Part shown: piece after piece, positions 1 to 8,897 of the stretch
How the letters are laid out: the number at the start of each line of letters is the position of its first letter
Numbering within the stretch: the stretch's first letter is position 1
Assembly (NCBI RefSeq): GCF_030811595.1
Contig: NZ_JAUSRB010000001.1
Coordinates: 992,001-1,056,000 of the forward strand
Length of the DNA stretch: 64,000 nt
Reading direction: 5' to 3'
From: Streptosporangium brasiliense
GTDB taxonomy: Bacteria > Actinomycetota > Actinomycetes > Streptosporangiales > Streptosporangiaceae
Program-made: the position numbers and the translations under genes
Notes under the pieces: generated by a model
What the model saw: the letters and a program-made list of their open reading frames with translations, nothing else
Database searches by the model: none
What the model was told of the DNA's origin: nothing

Positions 1-54
1 GACATCGCCGAACAGATCGTCGACCAGCTCATGGCCGGCCTCGGCCCCCGCTGA
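1..54 (+). CDS. C-terminal end of an unidentified protein (partial)
   Basis: The first 54 bases read in frame as the last 17 residues of a protein (DIAEQIVDQLMAGLGPR) followed by TGA; the start lies outside the window. The short helical tail with hydrophobic heptads would fit many families, including TetR-type regulators, but is not enough to name it. It is transcribed towards nadE, which runs on the opposite strand. Confidence 0.5.
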   Translation, partial: DIAEQIVDQLMAGLGPR

Positions 55-194
55 GACCGCCGCGCACCCCGTAGGCCGACCGCCTGGAGCTTGACGGGCC
101 CGTCGGAGCCGGACCGCCGGATCCGCCCGGCGCCGAGCGGCCGCGCCCCCGGGCGCGCCGGCCGCTCCCCGGGCGCGGCGGAGGGCTCCGGGGC

Positions 195-1979
195 TCAGGC
201 GATCGTCTCGCGCCAGTGGTTGGTGATGGGCAGGCGGCGGTCGCGGCCGAAGTTCTTGGGAGTGATCTTGGGGCCCGGGGGATACTGCCGGCGCTTGTAC
301 TCGGCCAGGTCGACCAGGCGGATGATCCGGGCGACGAGGGCCGGGTCGTGGCCGGCGGCGATCAGCTCGGCGGAGCCCATGTCCTTCTCGACGTAGTCGT
401 CCAGGAGGCGGTCCAGCACGTCGTACTCCGGCAGGGAGTCGGTGTCGCGCTGGTCGGGGCGGAGCTCCGCGCTGGGCTCCTTCTCGATGGAGTTCTCCGG
501 GATGGGCGGCTCCGCGAAGCCGTACAGGAACTCGCCCGACGTCCCGGCCTGGGCGTTGCGCCAGCGCGACAGCTTCCACACCAGGGTCTTGAGCACGTCC
601 TTGATGGGCGCGAAGCCGCCGGCGGAGTCGCCGTAGAGGGTGGAGTAGCCGGTGGCCAGCTCACTCTTGTTGCCGGTGGTGAGGACCAGGTGCCCGTGCT
701 GGTTGGACAGGCCCATCAGGATCATGCCGCGGACCCGGGCCTGCAGGTTCTCCGCGGCCAGGCCGGACAGCTCGATCTCCTTCTCGAAGCTGTCGACGAT
801 GTCGGCGATCGGCACGAGCTGGGCGTTGATCCCCTGCCGCTGCACCAGCTCCTGGGCGTCCTCCAGGGAGTGCTCGGAGGAGTAGCGCGAGGGCATCATC
901 ACCACGTGCACCCGGTCGGGGCCGATCGCGTCGGAGGCGATCGTGGCGGTCAGGGCCGAGTCGATGCCGCCGGACAGGCCCAGGATGACCGACTGGAAGT
1001 CGTTCTTGGCCACGTAGTCGCGGACCGCGAGGACCAGCGCCGAGTAGACCTCGGCGACGTCGTCGAGCTGCGGGGCGATCGAGGGCGGCTCCGGCGCGTA
1101 CGGCTCGACGGGGTAGGCCGACAGCTCCAGCCGCTCCACCGTGATGACGGTCCCGTCGCCGGCGTCGACCTGGAAGGTGCCGAGGCCGCCGAACCTGGCC
1201 TCGGGCAGCTCCAGGTCCGTGATCAGCAGCTCCTCGGCGAACTGCGCGGCCCGCGCGACCAGCTCGCCGGAGGCGGAGACGATGATCGAGTCGCCGTCGA
1301 AGACGAGCTCGTCCTGCCCGCCCACCTGGTTGGCGTAGGCGAGGGCGCAGCCGGCCTCCCGCGCCCGGCGGGCGACGAGCGCGAGGCGCACGTCGTCTTT
1401 CTCCTTCTCGTACGGCGAGGCGTTCGGCACCACCAGCAGCCCGGCTCCGGCCTCGGCCACCACCGCGACCGGCCCGCCCTCCTGCCACAGGTCCTCGCAG
1501 ACCGCGATCGCCACGTCGACGCCGTGCAGCCGGAAGATCGGCAGCCGGTCGCCGCGCACGAAGTAGCGGTATTCGTCGAAGACGCCGTAGTTCGGCAGGT
1601 GGTGCTTGGCGGTCTTGGTGACCACCTGGCCCCGGTGGAGCAGCGCGGCCGCGTCCAGCGGGGCGCCCTTGGGCTGCCCCACGCGCGGCGCCAGGTCCGC
1701 CCGGTCCACGTAGCCCACGACCACCGGGACCTCGCCGAGACCCTCGTCGGCCAGCCGGCGGGCGAGGGCCTCGACCGCGGCGATCGAGGCTTCCACGAAC
1801 GAGCTGCGCAGCACCAGGTCCTCGACCGGATAGCCGGTCAGGAACATCTCGGTGAACACCACCAGGTGCGCGCCGCGGTCGGCGGCGCGCCGGGTCCATT
1901 CGACGACCTTGTCGGCGTTGGCCGCCAGGTTGCCGACCACGGGATCGGTCTGAGCCAGGGCGATACGGAGTTGAGCCAC
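195..1979 (-). CDS. nadE: Glutamine-dependent NAD(+) synthetase
   Basis: Makes NAD from deamido-NAD, ATP and glutamine in the last step of NAD biosynthesis. The N-terminal half (about residues 1-270) is a nitrilase-type glutaminase with the Glu-Lys-Cys triad visible as VVFTEMFLTGYP, KHHLPNYGVFDE and AVCEDLWQEGG. The C-terminal half is the ATP-pyrophosphatase synthetase domain with the signature LGLSGGIDSALTA. At 594 aa it is the usual length for the two-domain actinobacterial enzyme. A GTG at 1979 is chosen because AAGGTGGAG lies just upstream and the protein then begins VAQLRIALAQ, as in relatives; a GTG at 1988 would overlap that Shine-Dalgarno. It is followed downstream by unrelated sequence and looks monocistronic. 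Confidence 0.96.
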   Translation of the reverse strand: MAQLRIALAQTDPVVGNLAANADKVVEWTRRAADRGAHLVVFTEMFLTGYPVEDLVLRSSFVEASIAAVEALARRLADEGLGEVPVVVGYVDRADLAPRVGQPKGAPLDAAALLHRGQVVTKTAKHHLPNYGVFDEYRYFVRGDRLPIFRLHGVDVAIAVCEDLWQEGGPVAVVAEAGAGLLVVPNASPYEKEKDDVRLALVARRAREAGCALAYANQVGGQDELVFDGDSIIVSASGELVARAAQFAEELLITDLELPEARFGGLGTFQVDAGDGTVITVERLELSAYPVEPYAPEPPSIAPQLDDVAEVYSALVLAVRDYVAKNDFQSVILGLSGGIDSALTATIASDAIGPDRVHVVMMPSRYSSEHSLEDAQELVQRQGINAQLVPIADIVDSFEKEIELSGLAAENLQARVRGMILMGLSNQHGHLVLTTGNKSELATGYSTLYGDSAGGFAPIKDVLKTLVWKLSRWRNAQAGTSGEFLYGFAEPPIPENSIEKEPSAELRPDQRDTDSLPEYDVLDRLLDDYVEKDMGSAELIAAGHDPALVARIIRLVDLAEYKRRQYPPGPKITPKNFGRDRRLPITNHWRETIA

Positions 1980-2049
1980 GTGCTCCACCTTATTCCCGGT
2001 CGCGCGGAGAGCCGTCCAGGGCGATCGAGGTCGCCAGGTGTGCGACCGG

Positions 2050-2946
2050 CTAGCCGAGGACGCCGAGCAGGCCGAGATCCCTGGCCCTGGCGGGCTCGGT
2101 CACGCGCTGGAGCTCCTTGCCGGAGGCGTCCAGGACCACCAGGGTGTGGGCGGCCGCGCCCTTGACGCGGACCGCGAGGCGGCCGTCGCGCAGGTAACGG
2201 GCGCCCAGCAGCGTGCCCCTGACGGGGATGGAGATCTTCTTGCCGGTCTCGGTGTCGTGGATCGACGGGGTGAACGACAGCGGCCAGGAGCCGTCGCCGC
2301 CGGGGGCGTCGGGGCCGATGGCGTTCACCACGACCCGGCGGGCGTCGGGCGACAGGCTCTCCACGTGGTTGGCGAGCTTGATGCCGGGGGCCTTGCGGGA
2401 GAGGCGGGACCTGGTGTCCAGCAGGTGGACGCCGACGGTGTCGCCGGCGTAACCGGCGAGCGTCCTGCCGTCGGCCGACCAGGTCAGATGGCAGGGGCCG
2501 AGGGTCCTGCCGGAGTCGACCGCGTTCCTGCCGTCCGCGCCGACCACGATCACGGTCGTGGCCGCGGCCGTGCCCTTCTTCGGGTAGGCGATCCGCTTGC
2601 CGTCGGCGGTCCAGGCGGGGGTCAGGCAGGGGCCGCCGTAGGCGGCGTCCTTGGCGATCACCTTGTCCCCGCCCGCGGACCTGACGTGCAGGCGGCTCCT
2701 GTCGTCGATCCAGGCGATCCGCCTGCCGTCGGGCGCCGCCGAGAACTGCCCGGCGAAGCTCCCGCCGCCGACGGCCAGGCCGCTCCAGCCGCCCCGGTGG
2801 GTCAGCACCTCGACCTTGCCGCCCTTGTGGCCGAGGTAGATGGCGCCCGTGACCGGCGCCGCCTGTGACGAGGCCAGGGCAGGAGCGGCGACGGCGGCGG
2901 TCGACACGGCGAGTGCGGCGCCGACGGCCATGGCCCAGTGCTTCAC
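2050..2946 (-). CDS. Secreted TolB/WD40-like beta-propeller protein
   Basis: 298 aa with a clear signal peptide (residues 1-25, AVGAALAVSTAAVAAPALA then a likely cleavage near ASS), so it is exported. The rest shows repeated propeller-type strands of the form S-x-D-G-[KR]-x-[IL]-[AY] (SAAPDGRRIAWID, TADGKRIAYP, SADGRTLAGYAG, SPDARRVVVN), as in TolB/WD40-like six-bladed domains; no catalytic residues are apparent. The GTG start is supported by GAGGAG seven bases upstream. It ends about 60 bp before nadE on the same strand, but the functions are unrelated. The upstream neighbour is the signalling operon at 3.0-8.8 kb, so it could be an output or sensor of that system, which is inference only. 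Confidence 0.75.
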   Translation of the reverse strand: MKHWAMAVGAALAVSTAAVAAPALASSQAAPVTGAIYLGHKGGKVEVLTHRGGWSGLAVGGGSFAGQFSAAPDGRRIAWIDDRSRLHVRSAGGDKVIAKDAAYGGPCLTPAWTADGKRIAYPKKGTAAATTVIVVGADGRNAVDSGRTLGPCHLTWSADGRTLAGYAGDTVGVHLLDTRSRLSRKAPGIKLANHVESLSPDARRVVVNAIGPDAPGGDGSWPLSFTPSIHDTETGKKISIPVRGTLLGARYLRDGRLAVRVKGAAAHTLVVLDASGKELQRVTEPARARDLGLLGVLG

Positions 2947-3006
2947 AACGATCTCCTCAGATCAGTCCACCAACAGCTAGTTAGAGATCTGAGCGGCCGG
3001 AAAGGT

Positions 3007-5319
3007 TTACATCCGGCCGGCCGGAATCGGCAGGACGGCCTCGACCACCGTGCCGCCGCCGGGCGCCGCGCCGATCACGCACGTCCCGCCGAGCTCGGCG
3101 GCGCGCTCGCGCATCGACAGCAGGCCCACGCCGGAACGCGGCCCGGCGGGCAGCCCGTGCCCGTCGTCCTGGACACGGACCACCAGCGACTCGCCGCGCC
3201 GCAGCGAGACCACCGCCGAACGGGCCCCCGCGTGCTTGCGGATGTTGGTGAGGCCCTCCTGCGCGATCCGGTAGGCGGCCACCTCGGCGGCTGCGGGCAG
3301 GTCGGACAGGTCGCCCTCGGTCTCGACGGCCACCCGCGGCTCACCCTCGACGGCCAGCGCCCGTACGGCGCCGGCCAGGCCGAGCTCGTCGAGGGTCGGC
3401 GGGCGCAGGCCGTACACCAGCTCCCTGATCTCCTGGCCGACCGCGTCCATGCCGCTGCGCAGCTCGGACAGGAGCCGGTCGGCGGAGGCGGGGGCGGTGC
3501 GCAGGCTGATCTTGGCCATGTTGATCGACATCGCCATGTCGGTCAGCGCGTGGCCGAGCCCGTCGTGCAGGTCCCGGCGGAGGCGGCGGCGCTCCTCCTC
3601 GCGCGCGGTGAGGATGCGCTCGCGGGAGCGCTGCAGGTCGGCGGTCATCCGTACGGCGTGCACCACGTCCGCCACGTAGGGGGTGACCACGGCGATCAGC
3701 CGGTCGTTGTGGGCCGCGGCGAACCGGCGGGGACCCGGGGAGCCCAGGAGCAGCCGCCCGACCGGCTCCCCGTGCCAGACCAGCGGCACCGCGCGCGGGG
3801 CCGGGCCCAGCAGGCCGACCTCCACCCGCCTGCCTCCCACGCCGTCCACCTCGACCACGACCCCGGTGACGCTCAGCCCGTCCCGGACCACGGCGGCCAC
3901 GGCGGCGAGCGCGTTGGCGGGCTCGGTCTCGCCGGCCTCCTGGGCCAGCCGGGCGGCCAGGGCGCGCGGATCGCCGTGCGTGCCGTACATGAGCCGGTCG
4001 ACCCACCGCCGGAGCAGGTGGCGGAGCGGGTGGAAGACGACGCCGGCGAACAGCGCCGCCGCCAGGCCGCCGACCCGGTCGTAGCCGGACAGGGCGAGCC
4101 CGGTGACCGCGCCGACCCCGAAGTAGACCGCGCTGATCGCGGTGATCAGCCCGGCGGCCACGAAGGCGCGGCTGATCACGGTGTCGATGCCGTACAGCCG
4201 GTAGCGCAGCACGGAGAAGGCGATGGCGACCGGGATCAGCCCGGTCGCGACCGTGGCGGCCGGCGCCCAGTCCTCACCGAGGAGCATGAAGACGATGTAG
4301 AGGGCGAAGGCGCTCAGCGGCCAGGCGATCTGGCGGCGCAGCACGGGGTCGGCCCGGCGGAAACGCAGCATCAGGGAGAGCAGCGACAGGATCGCGACGC
4401 CCATGATCAGCACCATCAGGAGCTGCTGGGGCTGCCTGCCGTAGGGGGTGAGCGCCTCGACCGCCAGCGGGTTCGGGATGACGCGGGGCAGCGGGTAGTC
4501 GTCCAGGGGCGGCGTCGGGCGCACGATCATGCGGGCCGACTCCACCACCATCAGCGCGCCCGCCAGGACCACCAGCGGGCGCCAGCGCCGGGAGGGCAGC
4601 CGCCCGTCGGGGGAGTACAGCGGCAGCAGGCTCGCCAGCAGCATGCCGCCCATGATCCAGCCGATCCCCGCGGCGTAGCGGTAGTAGCCCGCCGCCGCCA
4701 GCGCGCCCTCGGCGCCCGAGCGGAGCATCATGCCGGTGGCGAAGATGTTGATCGCGCAGCCGAGCCCGCCGACGCACATCAGCCACGCGGTCGCCGGACG
4801 TGAACGGTGGGCCAGCAGGAAGGCGCCCACCAGCGGGAAGGTCAGCCCTCCGGCGAGGTCGGGGGTCAGGAGCATGTCCGGGAACCAGCCGGGCGGCAGG
4901 CGCAGCGTGATCACGAAGCCGATCACCGTGAGCGCGACCGCGGTGGCGGCCACCACGATGATGAGGACCAACCGCGTCGAGGCCATCAGGGCGGGCGCGG
5001 CGCCGGCGCCCCTCCGGCGCGCGGGCGCGGCGGCGCCGGCCGTGGTGTCCGCGGCCGTCCCGGGAGCGGGCGGCGGGGGAGCGGCGCCGGCCCCGGAGAC
5101 CCCCCGGGCCGCCGTCCCGGACGATCCCTGGGCCGCCGGAGTCTCCGGGGCCTCCGGTTTCCTGGAGGTTTCCGGTGTCTTCGAGACGTCCGGCGTCCTG
5201 GAGGATCCCGGTGTCGCCGGAGTCTCGGGGACCTCAGGCGTGTCCGAGGTCTCTGAGGCCCCGCAGACGCCTGAGGTCCCCGAGCCCGTCTCGTCGCTGT
5301 CGCGCCCCGCCACGAACAT
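3007..5319 (-). CDS. NarL-type sensor histidine kinase with low-complexity N-terminus
   Basis: 770 aa. Residues 1-111 are a Thr/Pro/Glu/Ser-rich low-complexity segment built from imperfect repeats. Residues 113-420 contain about ten hydrophobic segments. A GAF-like region follows, then a HisKA_3 dimerisation domain with EEERRRLRRDLHDGLGHAL (phosphoacceptor His about 585) and a HATPase_c domain (QDDGHGLP, RSGVGLLSMRERA). The ATG at 5319 lies two bases after the stop of the response regulator gene, which supports translational coupling from that ATG. An ATG at 4986 (MASTRLVLII) would remove the repeat tail and is the alternative. It is paralogous to the kinase at 6880-8826. The signal sensed is unknown. 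Confidence 0.88.
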   Translation of the reverse strand: MFVAGRDSDETGSGTSGVCGASETSDTPEVPETPATPGSSRTPDVSKTPETSRKPEAPETPAAQGSSGTAARGVSGAGAAPPPPAPGTAADTTAGAAAPARRRGAGAAPALMASTRLVLIIVVAATAVALTVIGFVITLRLPPGWFPDMLLTPDLAGGLTFPLVGAFLLAHRSRPATAWLMCVGGLGCAINIFATGMMLRSGAEGALAAAGYYRYAAGIGWIMGGMLLASLLPLYSPDGRLPSRRWRPLVVLAGALMVVESARMIVRPTPPLDDYPLPRVIPNPLAVEALTPYGRQPQQLLMVLIMGVAILSLLSLMLRFRRADPVLRRQIAWPLSAFALYIVFMLLGEDWAPAATVATGLIPVAIAFSVLRYRLYGIDTVISRAFVAAGLITAISAVYFGVGAVTGLALSGYDRVGGLAAALFAGVVFHPLRHLLRRWVDRLMYGTHGDPRALAARLAQEAGETEPANALAAVAAVVRDGLSVTGVVVEVDGVGGRRVEVGLLGPAPRAVPLVWHGEPVGRLLLGSPGPRRFAAAHNDRLIAVVTPYVADVVHAVRMTADLQRSRERILTAREEERRRLRRDLHDGLGHALTDMAMSINMAKISLRTAPASADRLLSELRSGMDAVGQEIRELVYGLRPPTLDELGLAGAVRALAVEGEPRVAVETEGDLSDLPAAAEVAAYRIAQEGLTNIRKHAGARSAVVSLRRGESLVVRVQDDGHGLPAGPRSGVGLLSMRERAAELGGTCVIGAAPGGGTVVEAVLPIPAGRM

Positions 5320-5321
5320 TG

Positions 5322-6839
5322 TTACCTGCCTATGCCACCCGGGTTGACCAGCCCCGACTCGTAGGCCGAGACGACGAGCTGGGCCCGGTCGAACAGCCCC
5401 AGGTGGTCCAGGAGCTTGGAGACCGACTCTGACACCGCCTGCTCGGAGACCGACAGGGTCGCCGCGATCTGCCGGTTGGTGAGCCCCCGGGCGACCAGCT
5501 TCATCAGGTCCAGCTCGGCGTCGCCGAGACCGGCGAGCGCGGGCGGGGCCGAGGGGTCGGTGTGCCCGGCGAAGGAGGCGATCAGGCGGGTGGTGACGGC
5601 CGGGTCGATCAGCGCGTCACCGGCCTGCGCGGCGCGCATCGCGGTGATGAGCTGCTCGGGGGCCGAGGTCTTGAGCACGAAGCCGCTCACCCCGGCCCGC
5701 AGCGCCGCGTAGAGGTTGTCGTCCGTGCCGAACGTGGTCATCATGATCACCTTCGGCGGGGACTCGTCGGCCAGGATCCGCCGCGCGGCGGTCAGGCCGT
5801 CCAGCCGGGGCATCTGGATGTCCATCAGCACCAGGTCGGGCGAGGTCTCCCGGACGGCGGCGATCGCCTGCTCGCCGTCCTCGGCCTCGGCCACGAGGTG
5901 GAAGCCGGGCTCGCTGTCGAGCACGACCCGCAGGCCGGTGCGGACCAGGGCCTGGTCGTCGGCCACCACGACGCGCAGCTCCGGCGGCCCCGCCCGCTCG
6001 GCCGTCCGCACCGGGACCGCCTCCTTCTCCTTGGGGGGAGCGGGCAGGTCCAGGTGGGCGGCCTGCGACAGCATGTCGGACTCCAGGCGCTGCAGGGTGG
6101 CGCCGAGGTCGAGGCCGAGCTCGTCGCGGAGCATCACCCTGGCCCGTCGGAGCGCTCCCAGCGCGTCGCCCTGCCTGCCGCTGCGGTAGAGCGCCAGCGC
6201 GAGCAGCCGCCAGGCCTCCTCCCGCAGCGGATGGGCCGAGGCGTGCGCCTCGAGGTCGGCCACCAGGGCGCTGGACTGCCCGAGCAGCAGTCCGGCGTCG
6301 GCGCGGCGCTCGACCGCGATCAGCCGCAGCTCCTCCAGCCGGCCCGCCTCGGTCACCGCCCACGGCAGGTCGGAGAACTCGGCCAGGGCGGGGCCCCGCC
6401 ACAGCGCGAGAGCCTCGTCCAGGCGCTCCCACACCGCGGCCGGTCCGTCCTCCGTCTTGACGGCGCTCTCGAACTTCCAGGTGTCCACCTGTCCGGGGTC
6501 GGCGCGCAGCGCGTATCCCGGCGGGGCGGAGACCAGCACCTCCGCCTCCTCCCTGGGCGCGCGGCCGGGTTCCAGGGCGCGCCGCAGCCGCGAGACGTAT
6601 CCCTGGATGGTGGACAGGGCCTGGGCCGGGGGCTCGCCCGGCCAGAGCTCGTCGATGAGCATGCTTACAGGGACGGCGCGGCCGCCCGCTACGAGGAGCC
6701 GGGCAAGCACCGCCATCTGACGTTGTCCGCCGAGGTCGAGCACCACGTCGCCGTGGCGCGCCTGGAACGGTCCTAGGGCGCGAAATGTCAGCATTTCAGG
6801 CGCAAGCGTAGAGCCACCTGGTCCCATGTCATACGGCAA
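5322..6839 (-). CDS. Fused SARP (BTAD) and NarL-type response regulator
   Basis: 505 aa joining two regulator types. Residues 16-115 form an OmpR-like winged helix (MLTFRALGPFQ, LLVAGGRAVPVSMLIDELWP). Residues 118-262 form the bacterial transcriptional activation domain of AfsR/DnrI-family SARPs. Residues 288-402 form a receiver with the acid pair D294-D295, phosphoacceptor D340 (LVLMDIQMP) and K390. Residues 437-495 form a LuxR/NarL helix-turn-helix (ARGLTNRQIAATLSVSEQAV). It therefore has two separate DNA-binding domains around a phosphorylation switch. It sits between two histidine kinase genes on the same strand: 40 bp after the upstream kinase and 2 bp before the downstream one. The start could also be the ATG at 6794, where the winged helix begins. 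SARPs typically activate secondary-metabolite genes; the target here is unknown. Confidence 0.9.
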   Translation of the reverse strand: MPYDMGPGGSTLAPEMLTFRALGPFQARHGDVVLDLGGQRQMAVLARLLVAGGRAVPVSMLIDELWPGEPPAQALSTIQGYVSRLRRALEPGRAPREEAEVLVSAPPGYALRADPGQVDTWKFESAVKTEDGPAAVWERLDEALALWRGPALAEFSDLPWAVTEAGRLEELRLIAVERRADAGLLLGQSSALVADLEAHASAHPLREEAWRLLALALYRSGRQGDALGALRRARVMLRDELGLDLGATLQRLESDMLSQAAHLDLPAPPKEKEAVPVRTAERAGPPELRVVVADDQALVRTGLRVVLDSEPGFHLVAEAEDGEQAIAAVRETSPDLVLMDIQMPRLDGLTAARRILADESPPKVIMMTTFGTDDNLYAALRAGVSGFVLKTSAPEQLITAMRAAQAGDALIDPAVTTRLIASFAGHTDPSAPPALAGLGDAELDLMKLVARGLTNRQIAATLSVSEQAVSESVSKLLDHLGLFDRAQLVVSAYESGLVNPGGIGR

Positions 6840-6879
6840 TACCCACCATCGTTCGCAGGCTGTAAGAAATCATCGGTAG

Positions 6880-8826
6880 TCAGATGTCTACATTCAAGTT
6901 CAACGGCAGCACAGCTTCGACCACCGTCCCCCCTTCCGGGGGCGAAGTGATCACGCAGGTGCCGCCGAGCTCGGCGGCGCGCTCGCGCATCGACGCCAGC
7001 CCGACCCCCGAGCGCCGGCCGGGAGCGAGTCCGACCCCGTCGTCGCTCACCTGGACGCGCAGATCGTCGCCCCGTTCCAGGCGGACCCGGACCGCATCGG
7101 TCTGGGCGTGCTTGCGGACGTTGGTCAGCGCCTCCTGGACGATCCGGTAGGCGGCCACCTCGGCGGCGGCCGGCAGCCCGGTCAGGTCGCCGTCCACCTC
7201 CACCACGACGTCGGGCCCGGCCATCTCGGTCAGCGCCTTGGCCAGGCCGAGGTCGTCCAGGGCGGGCGGGCGCAGGCCGTACACCAGGTGCCTGATGTCG
7301 CTGGTCACGCTGTCCATGCCGGAGCGCAGCTCGGTGAGCATGCGATCGGCGGTCTCGGGGGAGGCGCGCAGGGAGTGGCGGGCGACGTTGATGGACATGG
7401 CCATGCCGCTGAGCGACTGGCCGAGGCCGTCGTGGAGATCGCGGCGCAGGCGGCGGCGCTCCTCCTCCCGGGTGGCGATGATCCGCTCGCGGGACCGCCG
7501 CAGCGCGCCGACCAGCCGGACCGCGTGGGCGGCGTCGGCCACGTACGGGGTGAGCACGGCGATGACCCGCTCGTTGTGCGCGGCGGGCAGGCGCCTGACC
7601 CCCGGCGGGCCGATGAGCAGGTGCCCCACGGGCTCGCCGTGCCAGACGAGCTCGACGTCGCGCACCACCTCCCGCAGGTCACCCGCCGCGGCCTCGTCGG
7701 GCCCGCCGTCCTCGAACCGCACCGCGACCCCGGTCACCGCCAGGCCCTCGCGCAGCACGTCGAGGGTGGCCGTCAGCCCGCCGGCCGGGTCGGTCCGCTG
7801 CAGCCGCCGCCTGAGCTCCTCGGCCAGCGCCACCGGGTCGCCCTTGCTGCCGTAGAGCAGGCGGTCGGCGCCGCGCTGGAGCACCCGCCGGAGCGGGTGG
7901 AAGAACGCCCCGGCGCAGAGCGCGGCGAACAGGCCGCCGATCCGGTCGACGTCGGACAGGAACAGGCTGGAGGCCGCCCCCACCGCCACGTAAACGCCGC
8001 CGATCACGCCGACCAGGCCCGCGCCGACGATCGTCCGCGTGATCAGCGTCTCGATGCCGTAGAGGCGGTGGCGCAGCACGGAGAACGTGATCGCGGCCGG
8101 GATGAGCGGGATCGTGAACGAGGCCAGCCACCACACCGGGTTCCCGATCACCCAGGGGACGATGAAGGCCGCCATCGCCAGCAGCGGCCAGAGGATCTGC
8201 CTGCGCTCCCCGGAGTCAGCCCGCCGGAACCGCACGGCCAGCGAGACGAACGCCAGCAGCATCGCCGCGTTGGCGAGCTGGTCCAGGACGACCTGGGCCC
8301 GCCAGCCGAAGGAGAGCGGGTAGGGCTCCCGGAAGGGCAGGAACTCCGCGCGGAGCGTGTCGGCCAGCAGGACGGCGACGGTGAACCAGATCAGGGGCCG
8401 CCAGCGGGGGGAGGGCAGCCGCCCGTCAGGGTAGAGCAGCGGCAGCAGCACCCCGAGGAACAGGATCGTGAGCTGCCAGCTCACGTCGACGACCGTCCAG
8501 ATCGCCGTGGGGACCGCGCCCCGGCCCAGGAGGGCGACGTTGACCGTGAGGCTGTTGACCGCCGAGCACATCCCGCCCAGGCAGAGCAGCCAGCCGATGA
8601 CCAGCCGGGGCCGCTGGAAGACCAGCAGCGCCCCGAAGACCGGGAAGGCCGTGCCCGCCACGTCCTCCGGCGCGAACGGCAGCGGCGTGTAGGAGGGCTG
8701 CGGCAGCTGCGCCGTGACCCAGATGTTGACGCATTCCATGGCCACGGACATGGCGGCGATCAGCACCGCCGCCACCCGCGCCCGGACGGACGTCACCGTC
8801 GGTGACAACCGGCTCAGCCCGCGCAT
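6880..8826 (-). CDS. NarL-type sensor histidine kinase
   Basis: 648 aa, paralogous along most of its length to the kinase at 3007-5319 but without its low-complexity N-terminus. About ten hydrophobic segments occupy residues 15-310. The HisKA_3 motif EEERRRLRRDLHDGLGQSL puts the phosphoacceptor His near residue 465, and the ATPase domain carries SDDGVGLAPGRRSGVGLASM. It is the first gene of a three-gene set with the SARP/response-regulator fusion and the second kinase. Both kinases match the HisKA_3 class expected to pair with NarL receivers, so either or both may phosphorylate D340 of the fusion. Inputs may be lipids or membrane stress, but nothing in the sequence shows this. Confidence 0.9.
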   Translation of the reverse strand: MRGLSRLSPTVTSVRARVAAVLIAAMSVAMECVNIWVTAQLPQPSYTPLPFAPEDVAGTAFPVFGALLVFQRPRLVIGWLLCLGGMCSAVNSLTVNVALLGRGAVPTAIWTVVDVSWQLTILFLGVLLPLLYPDGRLPSPRWRPLIWFTVAVLLADTLRAEFLPFREPYPLSFGWRAQVVLDQLANAAMLLAFVSLAVRFRRADSGERRQILWPLLAMAAFIVPWVIGNPVWWLASFTIPLIPAAITFSVLRHRLYGIETLITRTIVGAGLVGVIGGVYVAVGAASSLFLSDVDRIGGLFAALCAGAFFHPLRRVLQRGADRLLYGSKGDPVALAEELRRRLQRTDPAGGLTATLDVLREGLAVTGVAVRFEDGGPDEAAAGDLREVVRDVELVWHGEPVGHLLIGPPGVRRLPAAHNERVIAVLTPYVADAAHAVRLVGALRRSRERIIATREEERRRLRRDLHDGLGQSLSGMAMSINVARHSLRASPETADRMLTELRSGMDSVTSDIRHLVYGLRPPALDDLGLAKALTEMAGPDVVVEVDGDLTGLPAAAEVAAYRIVQEALTNVRKHAQTDAVRVRLERGDDLRVQVSDDGVGLAPGRRSGVGLASMRERAAELGGTCVITSPPEGGTVVEAVLPLNLNVDI

Positions 8827-8897
8827 CGCCCCGGCCCTTCTGTGTCGTACTCAGAGGGACCTTAACGGGCGCGGACAACAATCCAATCAACAAGCGT

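Noticed and set aside
216..2165. A 649-residue plus-strand frame opposite nadE
   Set aside because: It is antisense to nadE, which has clear domains; its Gly/Ala/Val/Arg/Asp/Gln-rich sequence is the usual mirror of a high-GC gene.
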